A program made the translations under genes and the position numbers. A stretch of DNA of 64,000 bases from Pseudomonas sp. CCI4.2 (GTDB lineage: Bacteria > Pseudomonadota > Gammaproteobacteria > Pseudomonadales > Pseudomonadaceae), in assembly GCF_034350045.1 (NCBI RefSeq), contig NZ_CP133781.1:813001-877000 (forward strand), given 5' to 3'. Positions 17,700 to 27,458 of this stretch are shown here, piece by piece. Each line of letters opens with the position of its first letter. The stretch's first letter is position 1. Under the pieces are notes generated by a model. That model had not been told where the DNA came from. It saw nothing but the letters and a program-made list of their open reading frames with translations, and searched no databases.

Positions 17700-19033
17700 T
17701 GGAACACCTGACTCAGCAACAACAATTTGCCGCGCTGGTGGATTGGCTGCGTGGCGCGATTGCCGCCCCCGAAGCGTTCACCTTGGGCTACAACGCCGAA
17801 GCATCGGAATTCATTCGTTTCAACCATGCCAAGGTGCGTCAGGCCGGACATGTGCAACAGGCGGCTTTGAACGTCAAACTGATCAACGATGGCCGTCATG
17901 CCGACTTGCGCTTGACGCTGTCAGGGGACGCCGAGGTGGATCAAAATCGCTTGGCGGCGGCCTTGCAACAGTTACGGGAAACCCTGGTGCTGCTGCCGCA
18001 AGACCCGTACTTGCTGCCCAACACTGACGATTGGCAGATCAGCAACGCTCAGCATCAGCCACTGCCGGACAGCGCACGAGTGCTGGCGCAAATCAGCGAA
18101 TTGGCCGAAGGCCTGGACCTGGTGGGATTTTATGCCGCAGGCCCGTTGTACCGGGGTTTCGCCAGTTCCTGGGGCGCGCTGGGTTGGCATCAGGCGAACA
18201 GTTTCAACTTCGACTGGAGCCTGTTTCACGCCAACGGTCAGGCAGTCAAAGCGAGCTATGCCGGGGATCACTGGGACGACCAGGCGTTCGCTCAGCGCTT
18301 TCAGCAAGCCCGGGAACAACTCGAGTTTCTCGGTCGCCCCTTGCACGCCTTGGCGCCCGGTCAATACCGCGCGTACCTGGCCCCCGCCGCACTTGAAGAA
18401 GTGATGGGCATGCTCTGCTGGGGCGGCTTTTCCGCCGACGCCATCGCCAGTAAAACCAGCCCGCTACAGCGGCTGTACAACGGCGACGCACAGCTCAGCC
18501 CATTGGTGAGCCTGGATGAACAGGTCACCGGCTCGTTGTCGCCTGCGTTCTCCGGCGAAGGCTATCCGCGCAGTGACTTGTCGCTAATCAGCGGCGGCCG
18601 CGCCCACGAACAACTGGTCGGTTCGCGCAGCGCGGCGGAATATGGCCTGACCGCTAACGGTGCGGGCGGCGGCGAATCACCCAGCGCCCTCAGCATGGCT
18701 GGCGGAACCCTGGCGCTGAAAGACATTCTCAAGCAACTGGGCACCGGGCTGTACATCAGCAACCTGTGGTACTTGAACTTCTCGGATCAATCCGCCGCAC
18801 GCTTGACCGGCATGACCCGTTTTGCCACGTTCTGGGTCGAAAACGGCGAAATACAGGCGCCGGTCAATACCATGCGTTTCGACGACAGCGCCTACAGCCT
18901 GCTAGGCAGCGCACTCGAACAATTGACCCGCGAAAGGGAACTGATTCTGTCCGCCAGCACCTATAGTCAACGTCAAACCGCTTCAAGCCTGCTGCCAGGC
19001 GCGTTGATCAGTCGCTTGACCCTCACGCTCTAA
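17699..19033 (+). CDS. TldE/PmbA-like partner protein
   Basis: 444 residues from the ATG at 17699, which shares bases with the stop of the preceding TldD-like gene. It has the PmbA/TldD fold without a zinc HExxxH, as expected of TldE. The C-terminal glycine-rich region (LTANGAGGGESPSALSMAGG near residues 318-337) and the TGMTRFATFWVENGEIQAPV segment are family features. It should form a heterodimer with the upstream protein in the cytoplasm. What the pair cleaves is not evident from context. Confidence 0.82.
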   Translation: MEHLTQQQQFAALVDWLRGAIAAPEAFTLGYNAEASEFIRFNHAKVRQAGHVQQAALNVKLINDGRHADLRLTLSGDAEVDQNRLAAALQQLRETLVLLPQDPYLLPNTDDWQISNAQHQPLPDSARVLAQISELAEGLDLVGFYAAGPLYRGFASSWGALGWHQANSFNFDWSLFHANGQAVKASYAGDHWDDQAFAQRFQQAREQLEFLGRPLHALAPGQYRAYLAPAALEEVMGMLCWGGFSADAIASKTSPLQRLYNGDAQLSPLVSLDEQVTGSLSPAFSGEGYPRSDLSLISGGRAHEQLVGSRSAAEYGLTANGAGGGESPSALSMAGGTLALKDILKQLGTGLYISNLWYLNFSDQSAARLTGMTRFATFWVENGEIQAPVNTMRFDDSAYSLLGSALEQLTRERELILSASTYSQRQTASSLLPGALISRLTLTL

Positions 19034-19040
19034 GGAACGT

Positions 19041-20471
19041 ATGCCAACCAGCACACCGATTCTGGATGCCCGAACCCTGCGCTGGTTGCCATGGGTCGTC
19101 GCCATCGCGTTTTTCATGCAGAGTCTCGACGGTACGATTCTCAATACCGCCCTGCCGGCCATGGCCCGTTCGCTCAATGAAGACCCCTTGCGCATGCAGT
19201 CGGTGGTCATTGCTTACATGCTCACCGTGGCACTGTTGATTCCGGCCTCGGGCTGGATCGCCGACCGGTTTGGCATCAAGCGGATTTTCTTTGGCGCGAT
19301 CCTGCTGTTCAGCCTCGGCTCACTGCTGTGTGCGCTGTCCAGTTCGTTAGGCATGCTGGTCGCGGCGCGGGTGGTTCAAGGCTTGGGCGGCGCACTGATG
19401 GTGCCCATCGGGCGCTTGATCGTGTTGCGGGCCTACCCGCGATCAGAGCTGGTGCGGATCATGAGTTTCATCACCGTGCCCGGCTTGCTTGGCCCGCTGA
19501 TGGGCCCGACCGTGGGTGGCTGGATGGTTGAGTACCTGAGTTGGCACTGGATCTTTCTGATCAATATCCCGGTGGGCCTGATCGGTTGCTACGCGATCAA
19601 CGCACTGGTGCCCAATTTGCCGGGCGGCGGTCGCACGCGTTTTGATGGGGTTGGTTTTCTATTGTTCGGCGCCTCAATGGTCCTGATTACTATCGCGCTT
19701 GAAGGCTTGGGCGAATTGCACCTGCCGCATATGCGCGTGGTGCTGCTGTTGTTTGGCGGGATGGCGTGTCTGGCGGCGTATTGGTTGCGGGCCGGCAATA
19801 TCAGCTATCCCTTGTTCGCCCCCGCGCTGTTCAGTACTCGGTCGTTTGCCGTGGGTATTTTCGGCAATTTGTTCTCGCGCCTGGGCAGCGGCGCCCTGCC
19901 GTTTCTGGTGCCGCTGTTGTTGCAAGTGGCGCTGGGCTATTCGCCGTCCCAAGCGGGGATGAGCATGATCCCGCTGGCGGTTGCCGCGATGATTTCCAAA
20001 TCATTGGCGCGGCCACTCATTGAGCGCCTGGGTTTTCGCATCGTACTTACCGGCAATACATTTTTGCTGGGCTTGCTGCTGGCGAGTCTGGGTCTGGTCG
20101 ATGCACAAACCCCGTATTGGTTGCTGCTGATCCACCTCGGCTTTATGGGCGCGGTGAACTCGCTGCAATTCTCCGCCATGAACGCCGTGACCCTGATTGA
20201 CCTTGACGATTCCAGTGCCGCCAGCGGTAACAGCCTGCTGTCGGTGGTGGCGCAATTGTCCTTGAGCCTGGGCGTGGCCTGTGCGGCAGCCTTGCTCGGC
20301 GGTTTTACAGACGACATAACCGGCGGTGCAGTGAGCGGCTTATTGGGGGCGTTCCAAAAGACGTTCCTTAGCGTTGGGGTGCTGTCGATGCTGGCTGCGG
20401 GGATTTTTCTACAGCTCCCCCCTCAAGGCGGACGAAGTGTTCCTCGTCAGGAACCCGAGATCCACGACTAG
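19041..20471 (+). CDS. mdtD: MFS multidrug exporter, MdtD-like (DHA2 family)
   Basis: 476 residues with about 14 membrane segments. The opening LRWLPWVVAIAFFMQSLDGT, the motif-A region GWIADRFGIKRIFF, and LGPLMGPTVGGWMVEYLSWH closely follow E. coli MdtD. It is a proton-driven drug/H+ antiporter of the inner membrane. AAGGA sits just before the ATG, eight bases after the TldE-like gene, so it may be cotranscribed with it. In E. coli mdtD belongs to mdtABCD, but no RND genes are here. The substrate is unknown. Confidence 0.85.
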   Translation: MPTSTPILDARTLRWLPWVVAIAFFMQSLDGTILNTALPAMARSLNEDPLRMQSVVIAYMLTVALLIPASGWIADRFGIKRIFFGAILLFSLGSLLCALSSSLGMLVAARVVQGLGGALMVPIGRLIVLRAYPRSELVRIMSFITVPGLLGPLMGPTVGGWMVEYLSWHWIFLINIPVGLIGCYAINALVPNLPGGGRTRFDGVGFLLFGASMVLITIALEGLGELHLPHMRVVLLLFGGMACLAAYWLRAGNISYPLFAPALFSTRSFAVGIFGNLFSRLGSGALPFLVPLLLQVALGYSPSQAGMSMIPLAVAAMISKSLARPLIERLGFRIVLTGNTFLLGLLLASLGLVDAQTPYWLLLIHLGFMGAVNSLQFSAMNAVTLIDLDDSSAASGNSLLSVVAQLSLSLGVACAAALLGGFTDDITGGAVSGLLGAFQKTFLSVGVLSMLAAGIFLQLPPQGGRSVPRQEPEIHD

Positions 20472-20525
20472 GACGGGGCCGCGACCTGATACACTGCGCG
20501 ACATTTTGTTTTGCAGGCCCGTCCC

Positions 20526-21905
20526 GTGACTAGCACCGCTTTTAACTCACTGCCTCTTTCCGCCCCCATGTTGGCTAACCTGGAGTCCCTTGGTTACGCC
20601 GAGATGACGCCGATTCAGGCGCAGAGCCTGCCGGTGATTCTCAAGGGGATGGACCTGATTGCTCAGGCCAAGACCGGCAGTGGCAAAACCGCCGCGTTCG
20701 GCATCGGCTTGCTCAACCCGATCAACCCGCGCTTCTTCGGTTGCCAGGCGTTGGTGCTGTGTCCGACCCGTGAATTGGCTGACCAAGTGGCCAAAGAAAT
20801 TCGTCGCCTGGCGCGTTCGGAAGACAACATCAAGGTCCTGACCTTGTGCGGCGGCGTCTCCTTCGGGCCGCAAATCGGCTCATTGGAGCACGGCGCGCAC
20901 ATCATCGTCGGCACGCCAGGGCGTATTCAGCAGCACTTGCGCAAAGGCTCGCTGGTATTGGACGGCCTGAACACGCTGATCCTCGACGAAGCTGACCGCA
21001 TGCTCGACATGGGTTTCTACGACGCCATCGAAAACATCATTGATCAGACGCCGAAAAAGCGTCAGACCTTGCTGTTCTCGGCGACCTACCCGGCCGGCAT
21101 CAAGCAACTGTCTTCGAAGTTCATGAAGGACCCGCAAACGGTCAAGGTTGAGGCGCTGCATGCCGACAGCCAGATCGAGCAGCACTTCTATGAAATCACC
21201 CCGGAAGACCGTCTCAACGCTGTGGTTAAAGTGCTTGGGCATTTCCGTCCACAGTCCTGCGTTGCGTTCTGCTTCACCAAGCAGCAGTGCCAAGAAGTGG
21301 TCGACCACCTGACCGCCAAAGGCATTTCCGCAGTCGGCCTGCACGGCGATCTGGAACAGCGTGACCGTGACCAAGTGCTGGCGATGTTCTCCAACCGCAG
21401 CACCTCGGTATTGGTTGCCACCGACGTCGCTGCTCGTGGTCTGGACATCGATGCGCTGGACATGGTGCTCAACGTTGAGCTGGCCCGTGATTCGGAAATG
21501 CACATCCACCGTGTAGGCCGTACCGGTCGCGCTGGTGAGAAAGGTCTGGCCATCAGCCTGGTTGCTCCGTCTGAAGCGCACCGCGCCCGAGCCATCGAAG
21601 ACGTGCAGAAAGCCCCGCTGAAGTGGGAACAGCTGGACGATTTGAAAAGCAAAGGCGGCGCACCGCTGCAACCGACCATGACCACGCTGGTGATCGGCGC
21701 AGGCCGTAAAGACAAGGTTCGCCCTGGCGATATTCTTGGCGCCTTGACCGGTGATGCCGGCATTCCAGGCACCCAGGTTGGCAAAATCGCCATTTTCGAT
21801 TTCCAGGCCTATGTCGCCGTCGAAAGCGTCGTGGCCATGCAAGCGCTGGAGCGTTTGAACAACGGCAAAATCAAAGGCCGCTCGTTGCGGGTTCGGATTT
21901 TGTAA
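20526..21905 (+). CDS. dbpA: ATP-dependent RNA helicase DbpA
   Basis: 459 residues from GTG 20526 (an upstream in-frame TTG at 20511 is less likely). DEAD-box motifs: Q-motif MTPIQAQSLP, motif I AKTGSGKT, II LILDEADRML, III LFSATYP, VI HRVGRTGRAG. The C-terminal RRM-like domain (MRPGD-equivalent KVRPGDILGALTG, then GKIAIFDFQAYVAV, ending KIKGRSLRVRIL) identifies DbpA, which is activated by hairpin 92 of 23S rRNA and acts in 50S subunit assembly. Confidence 0.95.
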   Translation: MTSTAFNSLPLSAPMLANLESLGYAEMTPIQAQSLPVILKGMDLIAQAKTGSGKTAAFGIGLLNPINPRFFGCQALVLCPTRELADQVAKEIRRLARSEDNIKVLTLCGGVSFGPQIGSLEHGAHIIVGTPGRIQQHLRKGSLVLDGLNTLILDEADRMLDMGFYDAIENIIDQTPKKRQTLLFSATYPAGIKQLSSKFMKDPQTVKVEALHADSQIEQHFYEITPEDRLNAVVKVLGHFRPQSCVAFCFTKQQCQEVVDHLTAKGISAVGLHGDLEQRDRDQVLAMFSNRSTSVLVATDVAARGLDIDALDMVLNVELARDSEMHIHRVGRTGRAGEKGLAISLVAPSEAHRARAIEDVQKAPLKWEQLDDLKSKGGAPLQPTMTTLVIGAGRKDKVRPGDILGALTGDAGIPGTQVGKIAIFDFQAYVAVESVVAMQALERLNNGKIKGRSLRVRIL

Positions 21906-21917
21906 GACCCCAAAAAG

Positions 21918-21966
21918 CTTCCCGAATAAATTCGGTCCTACAGGGGGCGATTGAATTCGGGAAGGG
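21918..21966. repeat. REP element with partial inverted copy
   Basis: REP unit CTTCCCGAATAAATTCGGTC... at 21918-21943 followed by a short inverted remnant GAATTCGGGAAG, in the gap between dbpA and the YhiN-like gene. Confidence 0.75.
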
Positions 21967-22012
21967 GTCATGTCAGACCATAAAGATTTAACCGTTACCC
22001 GAGGATTTCGCT

Positions 22013-23191
22013 TTGCCCGTTACTGACGTTGTGATCATCGGCGCTGGCGCCGCAGGTTTGATGTGCGCCCTCACGGCGGCCAATCGCGGCCGTACGGTGA
22101 TGCTGATTGATCACGCGAACAAAGCCGGCAAAAAAATCCTCATGTCCGGCGGTGGACGTTGCAACTTCACCAACATGTACACCGAACCCGGAAATTTCCT
22201 TTCGCAAAACCCGCACTTCTGCAAATCGGCACTGGCGCGTTATACCCAGTGGGATTTCATTGCGCTGGTCGCCAAGCACGGCGTGCCGTACCACGAGAAG
22301 AAACTCGGCCAGTTGTTTTGCGATAACAAATCCAGCGACATCCTTGAGCTGCTGCTTAACGAATGCGAACAAGCCGGTGTCAGCCTGCATCTGGACACAT
22401 CGGTACAAAACATCGAAAAGACCGACGACGGCTACAGCCTCGGCACGACAATGGGCACGTTAAATTGCCAATCGCTGGTCATCGCCACCGGCGGACTTTC
22501 GATCCCGACCCTGGGCGCGACCGGTTTTGGTTATCAAGTCGGCAAACAGTTCGGTCATACCCTGCTGCCGACCCGCGCCGGACTGGTGCCGTTTACCATC
22601 ACCGACCAGCTTAAAGAACTGTGTACCGAACTGTCCGGTACTTCGGTGGATTGCCTGGTCAGCTGTAACGACATGAGCTTTCGCGAAAACATCTTGTTCA
22701 CTCACCGGGGTCTGAGCGGGCCGGCGATTCTGCAGATATCTTCGTTCTGGCACCCCGGCGAAGCCGTCGAAATCAACCTGCTGCCGGACCACGATGCGCT
22801 TGAATGGTTAGTGCAACAACAAGCCGAACGGCCTAACAGCGAACTGAAAACCCTGCTGGGTGAACTCTTCACCAAGAAGATGGCCAACCTGATTGCCGAG
22901 CATTGGTTCGTTTCCAAACCGATGAAGCAATACACGCCGAGCGAACTCAATGAGATCGCTGAAAAACTCGCCAGCTGGCAGGTGGTGCCTGCGGGCACCG
23001 AAGGCTATCGCACGGCGGAAGTCACCCTCGGCGGCATCGACACCAGGGAGGTGTCGTCCAAGACCATGGAGTCGCTGAAATCACCGGGGCTGTATTTCAT
23101 CGGTGAAGTGCTGGACGTCAGCGGCCATCTAGGCGGCTTCAACTTCCAATGGGCCTGGGCCTCGGCGTACGCGGCTGCGCAGTTTGTCTGA
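22013..23191 (+). CDS. NAD(P)/FAD-dependent oxidoreductase, YhiN/HI0933 family
   Basis: 392 residues. The FAD-binding DVVIIGAGAAGLMCALTAAN is followed by the family signature GKKILMSGGGRCNFTN (residues 40-55), and the C-terminal GGFNFQWAWASAYAAA closes the FAD site. I accept the TTG start at 22013 because GAGG lies at 22001-22004 and the first in-frame ATG is inside the Rossmann motif. The family is widespread and has been called a BaiN-like flavoprotein, but its substrate in pseudomonads is not known. Confidence 0.88.
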   Translation: MPVTDVVIIGAGAAGLMCALTAANRGRTVMLIDHANKAGKKILMSGGGRCNFTNMYTEPGNFLSQNPHFCKSALARYTQWDFIALVAKHGVPYHEKKLGQLFCDNKSSDILELLLNECEQAGVSLHLDTSVQNIEKTDDGYSLGTTMGTLNCQSLVIATGGLSIPTLGATGFGYQVGKQFGHTLLPTRAGLVPFTITDQLKELCTELSGTSVDCLVSCNDMSFRENILFTHRGLSGPAILQISSFWHPGEAVEINLLPDHDALEWLVQQQAERPNSELKTLLGELFTKKMANLIAEHWFVSKPMKQYTPSELNEIAEKLASWQVVPAGTEGYRTAEVTLGGIDTREVSSKTMESLKSPGLYFIGEVLDVSGHLGGFNFQWAWASAYAAAQFV

Positions 23192-23210
23192 ATTACCGCG
23201 TCGCGCCCTG

Positions 23211-23327
23211 ACCGAATAAATTCGGTCCCACAGGTAATCCGCATCCCCCTGTGGGACCGAGTTCATTCTGGAAGCGTTACACCTGACACCCCACGTCATG
23301 CCCTTCGCCAACAAGTTGGCTCCGACA
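23211..23327. repeat. REP cluster
   Basis: An inverted REP pair (23211-23233 and 23249-23274) is followed by a third palindromic unit of the CCAACAAGTTGGCTC class (23302-23327), in the gap between the YhiN-like gene and the YccS-like gene. Confidence 0.85.
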
Positions 23328-23446
23328 GGGGGGCGGTGAACCGGCGGCTGCAAAAACATTTTTGCTAATCCTTATGTACAGCCGACACTTAGCGCTGTAG
23401 ATACTTAGCTGATCTGGATCAATAGCGAACAAGGCCGTAAGCCCTT

Positions 23447-25630
23447 ATGCCATCACCTTCTTTTCGTCATACGCTCCGCCGTTTGTGGGCGCTGGATAAG
23501 TTCAGCTACAGCTTGCGCGTGTTCATCGCCCTGACTGGGACGATGGCGCTGTGTTGGTACCAGAACGAAATGGCCCTGCTGATCCCGGTGTTTTTGGGGA
23601 TTATCGCCAGCGCGCTGGCCGAGACTGATGACAGCTGGCAAGGACGCCTCAACGCATTGGCCGTGACCTTGGTGTGTTTCAGCATCGCCTCTCTCTCGGT
23701 TGAATTACTCTTTCCCTACCCGCTGATTTTTGTCTGCGCTCTGGCCGTCGCGGCGTTTTGCCTGACCATGTTGGGTGCGCTGGGCGGACGCTATGGCGCC
23801 ATCGCCTCGGCCACCCTCATATTGTCGGTGTACACCATGATTGGCGTTGATCAGCGTGGCGGCGAGGTGGCAGACGTTTGGCATGAGCCGATGTTGCTGG
23901 TCGCGGGCGCTGCCTGGTACGGCTTATTGTCGGTGCTGTGGCAGATGCTGTTTTCCAATCAACCGGTGCAACAAAGCCTGGCGAAGCTTTTTAGCGAACT
24001 GGGTCGCTACCTGGAACTCAAGTCGACGCTGTTTGAGCCCATCCGCCAACTGGACCTTGAAGGTCGCCGCTTGGCGTTGGCGCAACAAAATGGCCGAGTC
24101 GTTGCGGCGCTCAATGCCGCGAAGGAAATTATTCTGCACCGCGTGGGCGATGGCCGGCCTGGGGCCAAGGTCAATCGCTACCTCAAGCTGTACTTTCTCG
24201 CTCAGGACATCCACGAACGCGCCAGTTCCTCCCACTACCCATATAACGCGCTGGCCGAAGCATTCTTCCACAGCGATGTGCTGTTCCGTTGCCTGCGACT
24301 GCTGCGCCAGCAAGGGGTCGCGTGCCGTCGACTGTCGGAAACCATCCAACTGCGTCAGCCCTTTGTGTATGACGAAGGTTTTGCCCATGCATTGGAGGAC
24401 TTGCATGCCTCGTTGGAGCACCTGCGCATTCAGAGCAATCCGGCGTGGCGCGGGCTGTTGCGCTCGTTGCGCGCGTTGGCTGCCAACCTGGGAACCCTGG
24501 ACCGCCTGCTCAGAGACGCCAGCAACCCCGACAGCTTGGCCGATGCAACCGATAGTACTTTGCTTGACCGGTCGCCGAGCGGTCTGAAGGACGTATGGAA
24601 TCGCGTCCGGCTACAACTGACGCCAACGTCGCTGCTGTTCCGCCATGCCTTGCGGCTACCGCTGGCGTTGAGCGTCGGTTATGGCATGGTGCATTTGGTG
24701 CATCCGTCCCAGGGTTACTGGATTATTTTGACCACACTGTTCGTCTGCCAGCCTAACTACGGCGCGACGCGGCGCAAGCTGGTGCAGCGAATCAGCGGAA
24801 CGGCGATTGGCTTGACCGCGGGATGGGCCTTGTTCGATCTGTTTCCCAGCCCGCTGATCCAATCAACATTCGCCATTGCGGCAGGCATCGTGTTCTTCGT
24901 TAACCGGACCTCGCGCTATACCTTGGCCACCGCCGCGATGACTCTGATGATTTTGTTCTGCTTCAATCAGACCGGCGACAGTTACGGGCTGTTCCTGCCG
25001 CGCCTGTTCGATACCTTGCTGGGCAGCCTGATTGCGGGCCTTGCGGTGTTCCTGTTCTTGCCGGACTGGCAAGGGCGGCGGCTGAACAAAGTGCTGGCCA
25101 ATACCCTCACCTGCAATAGCATTTATCTGCGGCAAATCATGCAGCAGTATGCACACGGCAAGAATGACGACTTGGCTTACCGCTTAGCCCGCCGCAACGC
25201 CCACAATGCCGACGCGGCGCTATCGACCACCTTGGCCAACATGCTGATGGAGCCGGGACACTTTCGCAAAGACGCCGACGTCGGTTTCAGATTTTTGGTG
25301 TTGTCTCACACGCTGCTCAGTTATTTATCGGGGCTGGGGGCGCACCGGGAAACCCAGTTACCCGCCGAGGCGCGGGAGCATTTGATCGATGGTGCGGGTG
25401 CCAGCTTGGCAGCGAGCATTGATGAAATCGCGCAAAGCCTGGCCAACAAAAAGCCCGTGGCGATCCAGAGTGATGCCGAAGAAGCGCTGGCCACTGACCT
25501 TGAACAGATTCCTGACGAGATAGACGACAGCCAGCGGCTGGTGCAAACCCAGCTCGCGCTGATTGGCCGTCAGTTAGGACCATTGCGGACGTTGGCCGCG
25601 CACTTGATCAAAGAACCCATTGCCGCCTGA
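23447..25630 (+). CDS. yccS: YccS-like FUSC-family inner-membrane protein
   Basis: 727 residues with two blocks of hydrophobic segments (about residues 25-165 and 395-535) separated by a cytoplasmic region, which is the architecture of the FUSC/YccS/AaeB family. LVHPSQGYWIILTTLFVCQPNYGATRRK (two adjoining parts, near residue 420) and the RISGTAIGLTAGW stretch are the conserved core. AaeB members export aromatic acids; the role of YccS itself is not established. It stands alone, convergent with the next gene 18 bp away. Confidence 0.85.
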   Translation: MPSPSFRHTLRRLWALDKFSYSLRVFIALTGTMALCWYQNEMALLIPVFLGIIASALAETDDSWQGRLNALAVTLVCFSIASLSVELLFPYPLIFVCALAVAAFCLTMLGALGGRYGAIASATLILSVYTMIGVDQRGGEVADVWHEPMLLVAGAAWYGLLSVLWQMLFSNQPVQQSLAKLFSELGRYLELKSTLFEPIRQLDLEGRRLALAQQNGRVVAALNAAKEIILHRVGDGRPGAKVNRYLKLYFLAQDIHERASSSHYPYNALAEAFFHSDVLFRCLRLLRQQGVACRRLSETIQLRQPFVYDEGFAHALEDLHASLEHLRIQSNPAWRGLLRSLRALAANLGTLDRLLRDASNPDSLADATDSTLLDRSPSGLKDVWNRVRLQLTPTSLLFRHALRLPLALSVGYGMVHLVHPSQGYWIILTTLFVCQPNYGATRRKLVQRISGTAIGLTAGWALFDLFPSPLIQSTFAIAAGIVFFVNRTSRYTLATAAMTLMILFCFNQTGDSYGLFLPRLFDTLLGSLIAGLAVFLFLPDWQGRRLNKVLANTLTCNSIYLRQIMQQYAHGKNDDLAYRLARRNAHNADAALSTTLANMLMEPGHFRKDADVGFRFLVLSHTLLSYLSGLGAHRETQLPAEAREHLIDGAGASLAASIDEIAQSLANKKPVAIQSDAEEALATDLEQIPDEIDDSQRLVQTQLALIGRQLGPLRTLAAHLIKEPIAA

Positions 25631-25648
25631 CAAAGCGGTCAGTTCCAG

Positions 25649-26386
25649 TTACAGGCCGTGCTCACGAAACAGACGGTCATAGGTCCCATCGGCTTTCATT
25701 GCAGCTATCTCCCGATCAAAGTTGGCAACAATTTGCGCGTGATCGGGATTCTTCAGGCTGACCAGAATATGCAGGCTGTTCTCGCTCAGTGACCTGGGAA
25801 GAAATTCAACGCTGTCACGGACCTGTTGCGACTCGTTATTCAGGTTATAACGGGCGACATATTCATCCTCCACGGTCAGCGCAACCCGCCCTGCCTCCAG
25901 CATTTGCAGCGCCATGGAAAAACTGTGGACCGGGACTTTTTGCAGCTCGGCATCATTATCAAACGCTAATGAATAGGCATAGCCTCGCACCACAGCGATG
26001 GGATACGGATGAAGCTGCTGTAAATTATCGAAAACGATAGGGGAATCTTTGCGCTTGAGAAAGCGAACGCGGTTAAGCAGGTACTCGTTCGAAAACTCTC
26101 CTAACAGCGTGCGATCGTGATTAAACCAGGCATCGACCAACACGTCATAGCGCCCTTCTCCTAACCCAAACAACGCACGCGCCCAAGGCACTTGCTCAAA
26201 TTCAGTGGTGTAACCGGCACGCTTTAAGGCCGTGCTGACAAGGTCTGTAGCCAATCCACCGTTAGCCAGATTGACGTCAGTAAAAGGTGGCCATGCATCG
26301 CCGACCAAACGCAACGTTTGCGCTTCGGCGCCGTGCGCCATCAACAACAATCCCAGCAAACCCATGGCTCGAAGCAATCGTGGCAT
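25649..26386 (-). CDS. Periplasmic solute-binding protein, family 3 (amino-acid type)
   Basis: 245 residues from ATG 26386, with AGGA upstream; the TTG at 26392 is an alternative. The signal peptide ends near LLMAHGAEA. The mature region LRLVGDAWPPFTDVNLANGG and GRYDVLVDAWFNHDRT matches bacterial PBPb domains of the sort found without transporter partners in Pseudomonas. No permease or ATPase gene is adjacent, so it may serve a distant importer or act as a sensor. The ligand is unknown. Confidence 0.8.
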   Translation of the reverse strand: MPRLLRAMGLLGLLLMAHGAEAQTLRLVGDAWPPFTDVNLANGGLATDLVSTALKRAGYTTEFEQVPWARALFGLGEGRYDVLVDAWFNHDRTLLGEFSNEYLLNRVRFLKRKDSPIVFDNLQQLHPYPIAVVRGYAYSLAFDNDAELQKVPVHSFSMALQMLEAGRVALTVEDEYVARYNLNNESQQVRDSVEFLPRSLSENSLHILVSLKNPDHAQIVANFDREIAAMKADGTYDRLFREHGL

Positions 26387-26671
26387 GCTCAAGATCCTAA
26401 GGCGGACAGCTGGCCGCCATACGGGGGACGCGTTGGATCACGACCCGGATTAATACTCGCTCATACACAATCGAAATCCAGAGATGGCATGCAGATTACA
26501 CAATCGCGAACCTTGCGACCAACAGTCCTGATGGCCCATCGCCGAATCAAAAACTTTTTTCTTTTCACCTGCACCCGTAGCCTTTTGCGTTAAAACGCTA
26601 CAGTTCTATCTGGCATCCAATCGGACACTGGCTTTAGTATCCGCCCCAGAATTCTTTTTCAGGCCTGTCAC

Positions 26672-27130
26672 ATGTCGATCAATTGGGTTTGCAAACACCA
26701 CACCGACCTCAGCAAAGAACAGCTCTACGCTATATTGCGGTTGCGTGCCGAAGTTTTTGTGGTCGAGCAAAAGTGCTGGTATCAGGACGTCGACGGTCAG
26801 GATCTGGAGGGTGACACCTGTCACCTGATGGCTTGGGAAAACGACGTGCTGGTGGCCTATTTGCGCCTGCTTGATCCGATCCAGCAAGGCGGTGATGTCG
26901 TCATCGGCCGCGTTGTCACTGCACTGGTTGCGCGCAAACGCGGCATGGGGCATTCCTTGATAGTGCAGGCATTGGTGCACGCCGAACAAAGGTGGCCTGA
27001 CCAACCGATCTATCTCTCGGCTCAAGCCCACTTACAAGGCTACTACGGCCGCTATGGCTTCAAGCCTGTTGGCGAGGTGTACCTGGAGGACGATATCCCC
27101 CACATAGGTATGCGTCGCGACCTGGACTAG
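26672..27130 (+). CDS. elaA: GNAT acetyltransferase, ElaA family
   Basis: 152 residues. The N-terminal LYAILRLRAEVFVVEQKC and the acetyl-CoA loop GRVVTALVARKRGMGHSLIV (residues 79-98) define ElaA-type GNAT proteins, with the C-terminal AQAHLQGYYGRYGFKPVGEV also diagnostic. The acetyl acceptor is not known. It is monocistronic, convergent with the next gene. The 285-bp gap before it (26387-26671) contains no recognisable feature. Confidence 0.88.
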   Translation: MSINWVCKHHTDLSKEQLYAILRLRAEVFVVEQKCWYQDVDGQDLEGDTCHLMAWENDVLVAYLRLLDPIQQGGDVVIGRVVTALVARKRGMGHSLIVQALVHAEQRWPDQPIYLSAQAHLQGYYGRYGFKPVGEVYLEDDIPHIGMRRDLD

Positions 27131-27137
27131 TGCTTCT

Positions 27138-27458
27138 TCATGGGTAGCCCAACACTGCTTTTATGTGCGGCAGATGCTGAGCGATCCAGATTTTGTCGAG
27201 TGCACCCCACTCTCTGATCTGATAGCTGCCTGCATGATTACGCGCACCTTCCTGCTGTTGGAACTCGCACACAATGTCCAGATCGGCCAACGCGGCGATG
27301 GTGTCTTGTGCCGTGCGGCGCGGCATACCGGTTGCATCACACAGCGCAGGAACGCTCGCGGCGGTCCCGCTATCAATCAAATACGCCACGTACAAACGGC
27401 GATAAAAACTGCTTTTAGTCTTGCTGACATCCATCGTCGGGGCCTTGTCGAGATTCAT
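27138..27458 (-). CDS. Small winged-helix protein (FaeA-like)
   Basis: 106 residues. Residues about 15-75 (FYRRLYVAYLIDSGTAASVP, then ATGMPRRTAQDTIAALADLD) form a helix-turn-helix with a following wing, suggesting DNA binding. Its start overlaps the stop of the metalloprotease gene by four bases (ATGA), so the two form a unit. I cannot name a regulated target. Confidence 0.7.
   Translation of the reverse strand: MNLDKAPTMDVSKTKSSFYRRLYVAYLIDSGTAASVPALCDATGMPRRTAQDTIAALADLDIVCEFQQQEGARNHAGSYQIREWGALDKIWIAQHLPHIKAVLGYP

Noticed and set aside
20880..21971. 363-codon minus-strand frame opposite dbpA
   Set aside because: Antisense shadow of a clearly identified DEAD-box helicase gene with all motifs on the plus strand.
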